NCBI GenBank assembly: GCA_907163375.1
Contig: CAJQUW010010359.1
Span: 1-64,000 of the forward strand
Direction of reading: 5' to 3'
Length of the DNA stretch: 64,000 bases
Source of the DNA: Prostheceraeus crozeri
Taxonomy: Eukaryota > Platyhelminthes > Polycladida > Euryleptidae
Shown: piece by piece, positions 1 through 10,229 of the stretch
How the letters are laid out: every line of letters begins with the position of its first letter
Numbering within the stretch: position 1 is the stretch's first letter
Position numbers and translations under genes: made by a program
Notes under the pieces: generated by a model
Databases searched by the model: none
Told to the model about the DNA's origin: nothing
What the model saw: only the letters and a program-made list of their open reading frames with translations

Positions 1-678
1 TTGTCCAGTATGGTGATCGATTTTTACATATTTTATTTTAAGATAGATGAGCGCCTTCATCCTAAAATTGTCTAAATTGTTGAAGAGCGCTTCTATCAAT
101 GATGAATTTTGATGAAACCATTCCTCAAAGTTAGCAATGGTTTCTGAGGAGTCCATCTGGTAGTTCCTCACTAAATTATTTATGGACACTTCAGTGAGTT
201 GGATAGAGGAGGTACCGTTGGTGTAGCTATCGTTCGTGTGTGTATGTTGAAGTCTGTGCGAAGATAGTTCAAAACGTGTCTCGAAAGACTGAGCGCACAA
301 GTCGCAAGAAAAGGAGACGACGTTAACAGAATCATCCCCACCTCCGGAGATTGATGCCGGCTTAGGTCGACAAACACCTCGCTTGATGTGTCGGGTGAGA
401 TCCCATTTCCTCGTGAAGATGTGCCCACAGTCAGCACATTCCCACTCGTTACCATGTCGCGACAGTTCTGAGCTGGAACTCACATCGCCTGAAAGAGAAA
501 TCATTCTATCATCTCTGTTCAAGCCTCAGTGTATTGTTGCAACCTACCTTGACTCAATAACTCTAAACTTTCCTCGAGAAGGGAGGGCGTTGGTGATGAA
601 GTTGATGCCTGAAATTGAGGAAGATGCTATGAACCACACGTTTGAGGGAGATGAGAGAGGAAATCTTCAACTTACCAT
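1..678 (-). CDS. Two-zinc-finger protein, N-terminal part, spliced (runs off the left edge)
   Basis: Three exons can be read on the minus strand: 678-676 (only the ATG, directly followed by GTAAG), 608-548, and 488 to base 1, still open at the edge. The introns are 675-609 (67 b) and 547-489 (59 b); both have GT..AG ends and pyrimidine-rich acceptors, and the frame is kept across both joins for 184 codons. Residues C39, C42, H55 and C61 make a C2HC finger; C83, C86, H99 and H103 make a canonical C2H2 finger with x2/x12/x3 spacing. After the fingers comes a stretch with a conserved-looking Trp and alternating hydrophobic residues. Invertebrate mobile or virus-like proteins with N-terminal fingers ahead of a family B DNA polymerase have a similar layout from memory, but no polymerase is visible here. 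The splice pattern is direct evidence; the family is inference. Confidence 0.65.
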
Positions 679-719
679 TTCAATGAAATCAAGTTTAAGG
701 TTGATGCTTCAATAAGATA

Positions 720-970
720 GAGACTTCACTCAATTAATATGTCTCAAATTTGGAATTCACTTGTACACCTCAAATAATAGCAGAATTCGCTAGAGAATAC
801 TTCACTTATACGTCTCAAAGACAGAGTGAAATGACACGGATGTCACTTTGCTTATATCCTTTCATGCTCATCATTCATTGGCTGTTCATTCTGATTGGTT
901 GCTTGTTGATACTTAAGAATTAGAAAAATGTTAAAGTTATCATTCTTCAAAGTCAGCATTTCAAAGACAA
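720..970. promoter_or_regulatory. Bidirectional promoter between divergent genes
   Basis: The stretch lies between the minus-strand zinc-finger gene and the plus-strand ORF at 972. Two CCAAT boxes (minus strand, near 880 and 897) precede a TATA-like ATATAAG near 855-861 on the minus strand, at a suitable distance from a TCATTTC initiator-like stretch near 830. The same CCAAT boxes lie 70-90 bases upstream of the plus-strand ATG. No good TATA box is seen for the plus direction. Confidence 0.45.
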
Positions 971-971
971 C

Positions 972-1402
972 ATGACAAGTCCTCCAACAACACCAAATGC
1001 CGCATTGGAGTTCTCCTCTCCATGCACATCAGCAAAGGTGCTCGTTACACCAAATGCACCAAGAAAGGCGAAGGTGGAGAAGACATACAATCTCGACAAT
1101 ATACGAAAGTTATCGGAGGACGATGAAGAGGAGTTGCCCGACCTAACAGGCATACGGTGGAAATATTTACAATATGATGTCGAAGGGGTGATGGAGATGA
1201 CCAGCAAGTCGCAGTTGCATCAAATATGGGAGTGGTACACCCTAACTCCCAACCGCGAACCGTGGCGGAGTGGGCGTACATTGACAACGTGAGGGACGCT
1301 GCAGAAGAACGTTTAAAGCAGCTCAACTGTTTTTGTGATCTATGTGAAGTCAGACTCTGGGACGATATTGACGATGAAGACCTTTTAAAATACATGCCAT
1401 AA
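972..1402 (+). pseudogene. Small acidic protein, frame broken near 1258
   Basis: The ATG at 972 opens a reading frame with a Ser/Thr/Pro-rich start, then an acidic run (Glu/Asp cluster around residues 47-53). Near 1258 this frame runs into an unrelated tail and stops at 1292. Another frame then continues with coherent composition (Trp-Ala-Tyr, a CFCDLC cysteine pair, an acidic end) to a stop at 1400-1402. The simplest reading is one protein of about 143 residues interrupted by an indel; I found no credible intron at the break. The family is not recognised. It is divergent from the zinc-finger gene and shares its promoter region, so both may belong to one element. Confidence 0.4.
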
Positions 1403-1406
1403 TAAA
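1401..1406 (+). terminator. Polyadenylation signal AATAAA
   Basis: AATAAA overlaps the stop codon of the acidic-protein frame and is followed by T-rich sequence. This very compact 3' end fits a small-genome element. Confidence 0.4.
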
Positions 1407-1763
1407 TGTTTATTTCGTATTATCTTTGCTTTCATACTGACTTACTTGAATGGGGCTTTAGTGAATAATTTAACCATGTATACTTTTTCATTTGGAAATA
1501 GTAGCACGCTTAGTCTAACTTGTAAATCTTATAACATTTCATATGGGCGATGATGGTAGATGAAATAGTGTTAAATAAAATTAAGATAGCTTACATGATT
1601 CTGGGATAGCAATCGACTGCAATCCATGTGTAAAGAGCTTGTTAGACTATGGAAGAGAGAAGTGTGTTATGTTGCGTGTGGCGCGTGAGTGTCCTCCCTT
1701 TCATTCCATTCATCAATTCGTCTCATTGATAGAGACAGGTAGAACTCATGGCTCTCATAACGT
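1407..1763. other. Spacer without recognisable gene
   Basis: AT-rich sequence. A further AATAAA lies near 1575. No ORF or repeat that I can support. Confidence 0.4.
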
Positions 1764-2135
1764 ATGCAATGGAAAGTTTTAGGCAACCTTCGACAGTTGG
1801 CTAAATGTCGCCCTGGCGCGAATGCATACTACGTTGAGACAGAGGCAATCACTTGCAAACATGACGCAGAGAGGTTTAACAAGATTGACCATTGCCGAAT
1901 GTCCCTTGCGGTATACATAGCTACGGGTTTCACCGCCGCCCTTTACAGGAACGCCCGTCGAAAGGAAGTATTACACCGAACTTCATTTGCAACGTTCAAG
2001 TTGACTGATAGCAGATTCAACTTAATGATAGTATTCGCCAGTCCGAAGACTGCCCAGGGCAAACCGCGTGGAGGTTCTATCATGTCTTGCCCCATGGTGG
2101 CCCTTAAGAGAGCCGATGGTTCATTCTCGGGATAA
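1764..2135 (+). CDS. Hypothetical 123-residue ORF, convergent with the coiled-coil gene
   Basis: An in-frame stop lies just upstream (1758-1760), so either the ATG at 1764 is the start or this is an exon. The translation has scattered Cys and His residues and a hydrophobic stretch near residues 46-60, with no motif I recognise. It ends 10 bases from the stop of the minus-strand coiled-coil gene, the tail-to-tail packing expected in a compact element. It could be chance: no codon-level support is available from one sequence. Confidence 0.25.
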   Translation: MQWKVLGNLRQLAKCRPGANAYYVETEAITCKHDAERFNKIDHCRMSLAVYIATGFTAALYRNARRKEVLHRTSFATFKLTDSRFNLMIVFASPKTAQGKPRGGSIMSCPMVALKRADGSFSG

Positions 2136-2144
2136 TTTAAGGAC

Positions 2145-3483
2145 TCAAGCTTGCCGCTTCGCCTCCGGCTCGTTCACGGAAGCAGGTGGTCGCTTCTCTT
2201 TGATATCTGTAAAGAAAGAAGTTGTTAGTTATTATCTTGAACTCTAAGTTACTTGTTTTAAACTTACAGATCTTCTCAGGACGTGGCTCGAACAGGAATC
2301 CTGTGATCGCCTCCTTGTGGTCGAATGTAAAGTGAAGGCATTCGATACCTTTTTTAGCCCTGCTATAACACATCTCGTCTCTGCCACGTTCACAGAGGAG
2401 CGGTCTTGCGGGCACACGTCCTTTCTTGTCAAGGGGAATGTGGAGGCGACTTGATCGTCGAGTACTGCTACTCATTACTTGCTGGTGCAGCTCCTGATTA
2501 GTCGCCACCACCTTCCCCAACTGCTTTCGCAGCCCTTCCACCTCCTCCCTCATCTTTCTTAACTCCTTCTCCTGACTCTCTCTCTCGATGAGGAGCTGCT
2601 CTTCTTTAGCCTTACTAGCGAGGTGCGAGAACCTCTCGCGATCGAGCTCTCCTTCTTTCTCAAAAAGACTAGCTTGAGTCTTCTTGAGCTCCTGAGTGAC
2701 TCGCGAGAGGTTCTCGGAACTCGCTTTATAGAAGAAGCAGTCCCTCTTCCACACCTCCAACTCATTCTTCAGCTTGTCATAGTTATCAACCAGTGGTGGG
2801 CGCATAATGAAGTTGCGACATTGAGCCGCAATCCCACCACTGGTTGATAACTTAGCCGGCTGCACCTCGCTATCGAGGTCAACGTCCCTCACCGCCTCTA
2901 CCTCGCTATCGAGGTAGACACTCTCGACTAGGTCAACCTTCGTCGAGCCTTTATCCTCCTCCTCTTCCTCACTGTCGCTGCTACTTGTAGCCGACTCATC
3001 GCTAGAGGAGGAGGAGGAGGAGGATTTACTCGACTTCGGAGAAGACTCAATCGGAGTGGGTGAGAGAGCCTTTGCTGGCATGCTAGAAGATGGAGCCTCT
3101 GCTGTCGTGATAGACTCGACAGCAGACTGAGCCTCTAGAATCGGGGTGGGCGAGAGAGCCTTTGCTGGTGCACAAGATGAGGGAGGCTTTGCTGACGTGA
3201 TAGCCTCGATAGCACACTGAGTCTCCAGAGCTTTCAACTCTGAGCTGAAGAGACTTTGCTTCGCCTCCTCAGTCAGCTCTGGTTGACTGCAGCTGCTATG
3301 CTTGGCATGCCACTCCGGTAGCGTCTCGACAAGGCGAGATGCATTATGGCTGCTACAAAAGTATCGAATGCCCCCTACCATTCGCTTATGTGCACAAGAA
3401 TGCTTCTTAAAGGCATCGCTACGAAAAATCTTTGAGCAGACGCAAAGCTTAAAAGCCGTCTTTGCGTTGTTGTAGTTAACCAT
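2145..3483 (-). CDS. Cys/His-knuckle, Ser/Glu-rich, coiled-coil protein with a 61-base intron
   Basis: Translation most likely starts at the ATG at 3483, three bases after a strong acceptor (TTTTCACTTCAG, AG at 3488-3487), not at the longer open frame from 3540. The first coding exon is 3483-2268; the intron 2267-2207 has GTAAGT and TTTACAG ends; the last exon is 2206-2145. The product is 425 residues. Seen in order: a Cys/His cluster (C14, C16, H28, C30, H32, C43, H46) that may bind zinc; two tandem copies of a ~31-residue repeat containing PAKALSPTPI; a poly-Ser tract followed by poly-Glu; a long Glu/Lys/Leu-rich coiled coil around residues 235-345; a basic C-terminus. No family recognised. 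It shares the tiny-intron style with the zinc-finger gene, so I infer they belong to the same element. Confidence 0.6.
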
Positions 3484-4055
3484 TTTCTGAAGTGAAAAGG
3501 GGAAAACAATGATTATAATTCCGTAAACGTTTGATAGCAAACGGAAAAGAATGATTTTACACTTAGTGAGGAATGATAGATTTGAGTGTAGTGAGTGGCA
3601 CTAGATCCCGTCGACAGCCCGAAGGCCTTGTACTGATCACTAGGGAAGTGAGAGATCTTCCCCGATACCTGCTCTTTACAGCTGAAGACATCATTGTCAC
3701 TGCCCCGAAGTGGTAACAGGAACGCCGAGTCAAAGGTAGTGATCAGTAGCTGGGATCCAACCCCTCAAAGCTGCCTTAGACTTAGTTACATTTCAAATCT
3801 GATAGCAGATTTGAACTCAGCATACTTGAAAACCTTAGTCTACATGTTAAAACTTTGAAAAAACTGAAAATTAAGAATTTTTAAAAAATTCCGCATTTTA
3901 CTACTCATACTACTTTTAAAAAATTTTATCAGTAGTAAAGACACTATCAAACTCTATCACACAAACTTTGAAGTAAGAAGATAGCTTGCCTACTTCAAAA
4001 GATAGAGTCCTTTGCAACCCGATATCGGGAGCTCAGAGCGACGACCGTCGCTTAC

Positions 4056-4104
4056 CTCGTCTTTCGATGAAGTGATCAGACTTGCGTTGTCGGGGGTTTA
4101 TATA
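4056..4104 (-). promoter_or_regulatory. TATA promoter and 5' noncoding exon of the coiled-coil gene
   Basis: On the minus strand TATATAAA (4104-4097) lies about 25-30 bases before a plausible start site near 4070. A short leader ends at 4056, directly followed by the donor GTAAGC (4055). Pairing it with the acceptor at 3488-3487 gives a 569-base intron within the 5' leader. The inside of that intron holds direct and inverted TGATCACTAG/TGATCAGTAG motifs near 3635 and 3742. This is signal reading only; no transcript evidence. Confidence 0.45.
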
Positions 4105-4269
4105 TGCTCGGAAGAAAACTTAAAATGGCTCTATCTCCGAAAGTATTCATCGTAGCGACATGCGGTTTGTTGCAAACGATTTGTCTCATCATTTTTTACA
4201 ATATGACACCTCAACCATTCTCATATGACCACGGGAAGTTGGTGTGTCAGCACATGACCATGTAACATG

Positions 4270-5610
4270 CCACAAGTGAAAAAATTCCTAAGTGTGGGAG
4301 CTCCAGTGTGGTGAAAATTTTGAAAAATTTAAAACTTCCGAATTTTGACCTGGGACCTTTACCAAAACATTTTCCATCAAATTTCGCTGACGTCCCCCCC
4401 CCTCTGGACAGCTTGCTTCGATTTTGGCTTCCAGTGGACGGATTTTGTCGTGCGATAGCTCGTTTGAAAGCTAAGAGTGAGACAAATTCAGTGAAAGAAT
4501 CGGCTTGTTCCTATCTGTCTTCGTTTACATGTGAGACGCCATTTAAGATTTTAGGTCGGAGCTCACCTGAAAAAATCCTAAGTGTCAGAGTGACTTTGTA
4601 TGGGAAAAATTAAAAATTTTCCAAAGTGTGGAATTTCGACCTGGGACCTTTACCAAAGTTTGTTTCATCAAATTTCGCTGACGTCCCCCCCCTTTGATCT
4701 AACTTTGGTTCTAGTGGACGGATTTTGTTCGTTCGACTTGCATTGGAAAGAGGATGAAACACTGCTCGACCGCATTTTTCGTTGCGAGTCAATCGGAGCA
4801 GCCGTTCAAAAGTTAGAGCGGTTACAAGATTTTAGGTCGGAGCTCACCTGAAAAAATCCTAAGTGTCAGAGTGACTTTGTATGGGAAAAATTAAAAATTT
4901 TCCAAAGTGTGGAATTTCGACCTGGGACCTTTACCAAAGTTTGTTTCATCAAATTTCGCTGACGTCCCCCCCCCCTTTGATCTAACTTTGGTTCTAGTGG
5001 ACGGATTTTGTTCGTTCGACTTGCATTGGAAAGAGGATGAAACACTGCTCGACCGCATTTTTCGTTGCGAGTCAATCGGAGCAGCCGTTCAAAAGTTAGA
5101 GCGGTTACAAGATTTTAGGTCGGAGCTCACTCTGACACTTAGGATTTTTTCAGGTGAGCTCCGACCTAAAATCTTGTAACCGCTCTAACTTTTGAACGGC
5201 TGCTCCGATTGACTCGCAACGAAAAATGCGGTCGAGCAGTGTTTCATCCTCTTTCCAATGCAAGTCGAACGAACAAAATCCGTCCACTAGAACCAAAGTT
5301 AGATCAAAGGGGGGGGAGTCAGCGAAATTTGATGAAACAAACTTTGGTAAAGGTCCCAGGTCGAAATTCCACACTTTGGAAAATTTTTAATTTTTCCCAT
5401 ACAAAGTCACTCTGACACTTAGGATTTTTTCAGGTGAGCTCCGACCTAAAATCTTGTAACCGCTCTAACTTTTGAACGGCTGCTCCGATTGACTCGCAAC
5501 GAAAAATGCGGTCGAGCAGTGTTTCATCCTCTTTCCAATGCAAGTCGAACGAACAAAATCCGTCCACTAGAACCAAAGTTAGATCAAAGGGGGGGGGACG
5601 TCAGCGGAAA
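4270..5610. repeat. Palindromic tandem repeat, ~285-base units with C/G runs
   Basis: One diverged unit (about 4270-4569) and two near-identical units (about 4570-4852 and 4853-5134) run in plus orientation. The array then flips at about 5132-5155 into one full and one partial inverted unit (to about 5610). Each unit carries a run of 7-10 C (or G when inverted) next to GACGTCAGCG, and a GGTCGGAGCTCACCTG boundary. The flip point is the short palindrome CTCAC/GTGAG, and the 23-base spacer is itself inverted. Run length differs between copies (7, 8 and 9-10 bases). The translated ORFs in it are mirror images of each other and are not genes. Confidence 0.9.
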
Positions 5611-5990
5611 ATTTTTATCTCCGATTGCTTTCAAATTCACCATACAGATGCAGAATTTCACGCTGAATCCGAATCTGACCTCCGTTTTCACATCCGAGGC
5701 CGCGTTTCGACACTACACACCAAAACATACCACAGTTTAACCAAGACAACCTAGACGGTCGCCCACGTCAACCTAGACGGTCGCCCAAGTCCACCAGGCG
5801 GTCGGACACAGACACCCGAGACTCACACACTGGCGGACCAGAGGGGGGGGGGACGGCAGCAGAACCTCGACGGCACATCACGACACTGGTGGACCAGAGG
5901 GGGGGGGACTCAGCGATGGCGGCCATCTTGCGCTATCTGGTGTTCGCCGTTTTCTTACTACTGGTGATAAATCTGTACATCTATTTGTAA
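5611..5990 (+). other. GC-rich stretch with G-runs and a possible 24-residue membrane peptide ORF
   Basis: Two similar segments (near 5830 and 5888) share GGACCAGAG plus a G-run, echoing the neighbouring palindromic repeat. A frame open from 5679 is rich in Arg/Pro and ends at 5990. Its only ATG is at 5916, giving a 24-residue peptide with a single hydrophobic segment. It may be a fragment of a longer basic-plus-membrane protein whose start is lost, or chance. Confidence 0.25.
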
Positions 5991-5991
5991 T

Positions 5992-6619
5992 TCATGACTT
6001 TTCATTAATGATAAAATTTTGTTCTGTGTTTGTGGGTAAATGGGAGTCATAATGCACAAAAATGTTTTTCTTTGCAGACTTTTTGCAGAATTGGAACTGC
6101 GGGCGATCATGTAAATTAAGTGTAACAGTAAAATCAAGGAGACTTATGCTATTATCGTAAGCGTCCATGTAAATAATTGCCAGGATACCTGATGAGCAAG
6201 ATCCCATCGGTAGAACTTTGATTTGCTGAAAAATGTTGCCTTCAAACTCAAAATAGGTATTTCTCAAAATGACTGTTAAAAGTGTTTCAATTATGGTCAA
6301 GATGCAATCCTTTCAGGCTATTTATATGTTTGAATTGTTGGTGATGTAGCCCTTTTTGATAATGAATGGATAGTGATTTTCTCCAAACCGCATTAACTTT
6401 CCGTTCAACAGTTTATGCAGTCATGCGGTTCACAGGTCTGTCAGTTGAAGTATCTGTGAGATGCTTCATACCAGCTTCACTGCATTGAAGTAGGATTGAC
6501 TTTTCATTTTGTGTAAGATTAGTATACTGAGGCTGTTCGTTAATGTTTGTGACAACCTTTTTACAACCAAAATAAATTCGCTTCAGTTTGTCTTCGATGG
6601 TATTATCACGTGGTGGCAT
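5992..6619 (-). pseudogene. Possible Penelope-like reverse transcriptase relic
   Basis: Two broken minus-strand frames (6619-6413 and 6300-5992). The downstream one contains QIKVLPMGSCSSGILAIIYM, which follows the Q-x-x-x-L-x-M-G-S-x-x-S-x-I-L-A pattern of the reverse-transcriptase palm ahead of the catalytic YxDD in Penelope-like elements. The catalytic block itself is not present. Much decayed; the upstream frame is assigned only by position. Confidence 0.4.
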
Positions 6620-7165
6620 GCTTAGTTGTGAAAACCAAGGATACTTGTGGGGAGAATCAGTGTCTATATTATCATTCCTGCTTCTTTCTTCTCTACAACT
6701 GAACTGATGGGCGAATCGACTAAAGTTGAGGTTGAATTCAATTAACTGATTTCAAACATTTTGATGGCTTGGAATAACGATGACGAACTTACTCAAATGC
6801 CAGAATTTGATCCTTTCAGTGCGTACATGAACATTTCCCTGTCATGATCCCTTACATGAATAAATGGAATAAATGTCATTTGCAAGCACTAAGATTGACA
6901 GGGAATCTATGGAGCGCCGCATCATAGCCTTACTGAAGCCAACCCTCAATGACTATTGATTTTGAATTTCAGTTTGATATCTTATTCTTATTTGTGTATA
7001 TAGATGATTTTGAATATAATAAATTCATTCCCTTGACAAGCTTCCCAAGTTAGGGAGAGAAACCGGTAGGGAATATGAGAGATTTTTGAGTTTTCTTTGG
7101 GTCGATTTTGGTATTATTTAACCATTTTAATTGCCTTTTTTACTTATATATATATATATATATAT
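6620..7165. other. Spacer ending in a (TA)n microsatellite
   Basis: No gene seen. The last ~22 bases are pure TA (about 7145-7166) and abut the first Penelope-like element. Confidence 0.5.
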
Positions 7166-7210
7166 AAAGATAAATTAAAAAAATTCAACGTAGTTAAGAT
7201 AAAATTGTTT

Positions 7211-7247
7211 ATTCACGAATTTTCGTCTAGGACTTCATCAGGTGAAC
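7211..7247 (-). ncRNA. Hammerhead ribozyme, inner end of element 1
   Basis: Minus strand, in order: stem I strand GUUCAC (7247-7242), core CUGAUGA (7241-7235), stem II around GUCCUAGAC, core GAAA (7224-7221), a two-pair stem III AAUU, the UUC cleavage triplet (C17 at 7217), and the returning stem I strand GUGAAU. Every conserved core position is present. A minimal stem III is typical of Penelope-like hammerheads, which are thought to act as dimers. Confidence 0.75.
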
Positions 7248-7332
7248 GAAGTAAATGTACATGAAGTGAAATGACATTACATTATAAAGAAAAGTAACAA
7301 GAGTTCAAACCGTGTATGCCCAGGCGGCATCA

Positions 7333-9256
7333 TTATCTTCTCACATTTATCTGAGGCTTAACAGCTTCAATTGTTGACATTTCCACACGGCGGCGATGAT
7401 AAGAATCAAAGAGCCCGCGGGAGATAATTGAAGGAGAAATATGGCGTAACAGAGGGGAACAATTGTGTTTAATTTTAAAATGATGGAAAACTTGGCTGGT
7501 GGTTGTATGTAGGTGTTCATCAATTCTTTTTCTGAAAGTGCGATGCGTTTCGCCTACATTACTTTCCGAACAGATATTGCAGACAATTTTGTAGACAATA
7601 TTTTTAGAATTGCATAAATTCTGGCCTTTACAAACACAGCGACTTTTGCAACTGATGGGTGGTTGTTGATAAAATTGTTGTGAAAGAGGGGCTTTAGTTC
7701 TAAAGATCGGAATGATAGGAATCGGCAGACTAGATTTCCTTATACAGTTATACACTTTATTAACCCAACGATCATTAACATACGGAACGTTAATCCGAAT
7801 AGCGTCTTGTTTCGTATTTCTGTTTTTAGGCACAGTTTCACTATATAGATACTTATCTAGGACTGACAAAGGATTAGCTCTAAACCTCTGCGAAAGAAGA
7901 TTAAGAGACTGCTTGACAAGCGTCTGGGACGATGAGTTGCGTAAAGCCCGTAAGCGTTCAGTCTTAATAATATTAATTTTCCTCATCCGCGGGACGGCAC
8001 TATCCCAAGGAAGAATGTGACCACTATGAACACTTTTGATAAAAAGGCAGGTTTGAAACGTAACACAATCTTCCAAATCAACTAAAAAAGTGCAAGTGTC
8101 AAGAAACGAAATTTCCGTTTTCCCCTCACCAGGTGTTTCTAACGTAAATCTGATGTCCCTAGAAATGGAATTGGACAGGGAGAGTAAATCTTCAGTTAGA
8201 CCGGCAAAGACGAAGAAAATATCATCAATGTACCTACGCCAGTATATGATATCCGTTGACCTCTCCATAATATGTTTTTCTATGAAATTCATGTACACGA
8301 TGGCCAAGATAAGGGAAAGGGGGTTACCCATTGCTAAACCCCGACACTGATTGTAAAACTTGTCTTTAATACAAATGATATCAGATTTGATCGCTAAACC
8401 CAATAAATCAAGCAAAGATTGCCTATCTAGTGAAGACCACTCAGTAAGGTGAGATATATACCAAGAGAAAACTAACAAAAATATCTAAGACATTGTTGAC
8501 GCCGGTAAGAGGGATACTTCCATATAAATTGGAAACATCCAGAGAACCAAAAGAGAATGAATTTTGATTCATCTTACTAATCCTAATCTTTGTAATGGAT
8601 TGAACGAAGACGTTGGTGTCTTGAAGATGAGCATCAATCTTATCAAGGATGGGTTTGAAGACCATCGCAAGTAATTTACACAATGGGGTAGCAGGAGTAT
8701 CTGTAGCACTAACAACTGGTCTGCCTCTAATAGGATCTTTGTGATCTTTGATGAGAAGATTCACATTACTCGGAATAGGCTCACTACACATCACATTCTG
8801 AAGACAAATCTTTACCTGACTGTCCGTTTGCTTATTAGCAACCGCTTTCAATTTGCGGTTAAAGGATAGTTGTCTCGATGAAGGGAGGGTGGGGTTTGTC
8901 TCAGCATAATTATCCATGTATTCCTCAAAGAGTTGGTCATAATGAGACGTATCAATGGCTATTAAGCGATTAGACTTATCAGAGGGTACAACCCTAATAT
9001 CAGGAGATTTACAGATATCACTGATGACCTTAAACATAGAGTTACTACTGTGAACAGCTTTAATTTTGTCAAACTCAGTCACAAGCTGATACTGCAAGTC
9101 ATCGATCTCACTATTAACCTTGTCAGGAATGGTAGCACACAACTCACGAGACAGAGTCTTCGATTTGGGATCCTTGCATTTCCATAAAGAGGATCTCACT
9201 TCACTCTGTTCGCTGGGTGTCTCCGAAGATTTGCCATCTTGAAGATGGTAGGACAT
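7333..9256 (-). pseudogene. Penelope-like reverse transcriptase with GIY-YIG endonuclease, frameshifted
   Basis: Two frames (9256-8441 and 8478-7333) overlap and join by one frameshift near 8460. Visible in order: the template-handling region with LIKDHKDP and RPVVSATDTPATPL; SFGSLDVSNLYGSIP (the first catalytic Asp); GLAMGNPLSLILA; the catalytic WRRYIDDIFFVF; SFLDT; then a linker with a Cys-rich CKSRCVCKGQNLC knuckle and a C-terminal GIY-YIG domain starting at NIVYKIVCNICSESNVGETH. The N-terminal end is cut by the inverted segment, so the copy is not autonomous. Little other damage, so it is a fairly young insertion. Confidence 0.9.
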
Positions 9257-9274
9257 AACACGACGGATCTTGCC

Positions 9275-9691
9275 TATTGTATAAGGAATTCTAGTCTGCC
9301 GATTCCCATCATTCCGATCTTTAGAACTAAAGCCCCTCTTTCACAACAATTTTATCAACAACCACCCATCAGTTGCAAAAGTCGCTGTGTTTGTAAAGGC
9401 CAGAATTTATGCAATTCTAAAAATATTGTCTACAAAATTGTCTGCAATATCTGTTCGGAAAGTAATGTAGGCGAAACGCATCGCACTTTCAGAAAAAGAA
9501 TTGATGAACACCTACATACAACCACCAGCCAAGTTTTCCATCATTTTAAAATTAAACACAATTGCTCCCCTCTGTTACGCCATATTTCTCCTTCAATTAT
9601 CTCCCGCGGGCTCTTTGATTCTTATCATCGCCGCCGTGTGGAAATGTCAACAATTGAAGCTGTTAAGCCTCAGATAAATGTGAGAAGATAA
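9275..9691 (+). pseudogene. Inverted duplicate of the element 1 GIY-YIG domain
   Basis: This plus-strand frame repeats the linker, the Cys knuckle and the whole GIY-YIG domain of the minus-strand element to the same stop codon. It lacks any reverse transcriptase and starts inside the element's coding sequence, so it is part of an inverted pLTR-like copy and not a separate gene. The longer frame from 9239 only adds unrelated residues. Confidence 0.9.
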
Positions 9692-9776
9692 TGATGCCGC
9701 CTGGGCATACACGGTTTGAACTCTTGTTACTTTTCTTTATAATGTAATGTCATTTCACTTCATGTACATTTACTTC

Positions 9777-9813
9777 GTTCACCTGATGAAGTCCTAGACG
9801 AAAATTCGTGAAT
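9777..9813 (+). ncRNA. Hammerhead ribozyme, outer inverted copy of element 1
   Basis: Mirror copy of the ribozyme at 7211-7247: GUUCAC (9777-9782), CUGAUGA (9783-9789), stem II (9790-9799), GAAA (9800-9803), stem III AAUU (9803-9806), C17 at 9807, then GUGAAU. Cleavage is predicted after 9807. All core bases are intact. Confidence 0.75.
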
Positions 9814-9890
9814 AAACAATTTTATCTTGACTACGTTGAATTTTTTTAATTTATCTTTATTATTAAGTCTCATGGCGATTACTTATATAT

Positions 9891-9907
9891 ACATACATAT
9901 ATATATA

Positions 9908-9972
<65 letters not shown>
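9891..9972. repeat. (TA)n microsatellite
   Basis: Near-pure TA dinucleotides between Penelope-like elements 1 and 2, with a short ATACATACAT start. Confidence 0.95.
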
Positions 9973-9973
<1 letters not shown>

Positions 9974-10024
9974 CAGCAAAGTGTTCCCAGTCTTTTCATA
10001 TTTCATGTAAAAGAAAAAGCACAG

Positions 10025-10078
10025 CTTTCCGGACTAGTTTCGATGTTTTTTATCACATCATCTTCAGCGGTAAAAAGA
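10025..10078 (-). ncRNA. Hammerhead ribozyme of element 2
   Basis: Minus strand: CCG of stem I (10070-10068), core CUGAAGA (10067-10061), stem II UGAUG pairing with CAUC across an A-rich loop, core GAAA (10041-10038), palindromic stem III ACUAGU, the classical GUC triplet (C17 at 10032), and the return strand CGGAAAG pairing with CUUU..CCG. The core is complete and stem III is three pairs without a loop. Confidence 0.65.
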
Positions 10079-10229
10079 GTTACAAACATCTGTACACATC
10101 ATTTACATACTTGCTATCTACAATTCATTTTCAACATTAACACAACTAAAACACGATAAAATACGTCATTAATTGCATGTCACATGCCACTGACGTCATG
10201 CATGTCATTTCGTCACCTTTCATGTAATT

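Larger units (their letters stand above)
7166..9859 (-). mobile_element. Penelope-like element 1 with inverted 3' segments
   Basis: The element reads on the minus strand. Its last ~580 bases (GIY-YIG domain plus the untranslated end with a hammerhead) at 7166-7745 are repeated almost identically, but inverted, at about 9275-9859. The two copies flank the reverse-transcriptase region like terminal inverted repeats. I counted only isolated single-base differences by eye (for example near 7455/9565 and 7195/9830). Each outer end reads AAGATAAATT next to TA-rich sequence. Penelope-like elements are known to carry such partial copies (pLTRs) in direct or inverted order. The 5' part of the coding region is missing. 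Confidence 0.9.

Noticed and set aside
4104-4265. 53-codon ORF with one hydrophobic segment, a possible membrane microprotein
   Set aside because: Its ATG overlaps the TATA box of the minus-strand gene and it runs antisense to that promoter; nothing supports expression.
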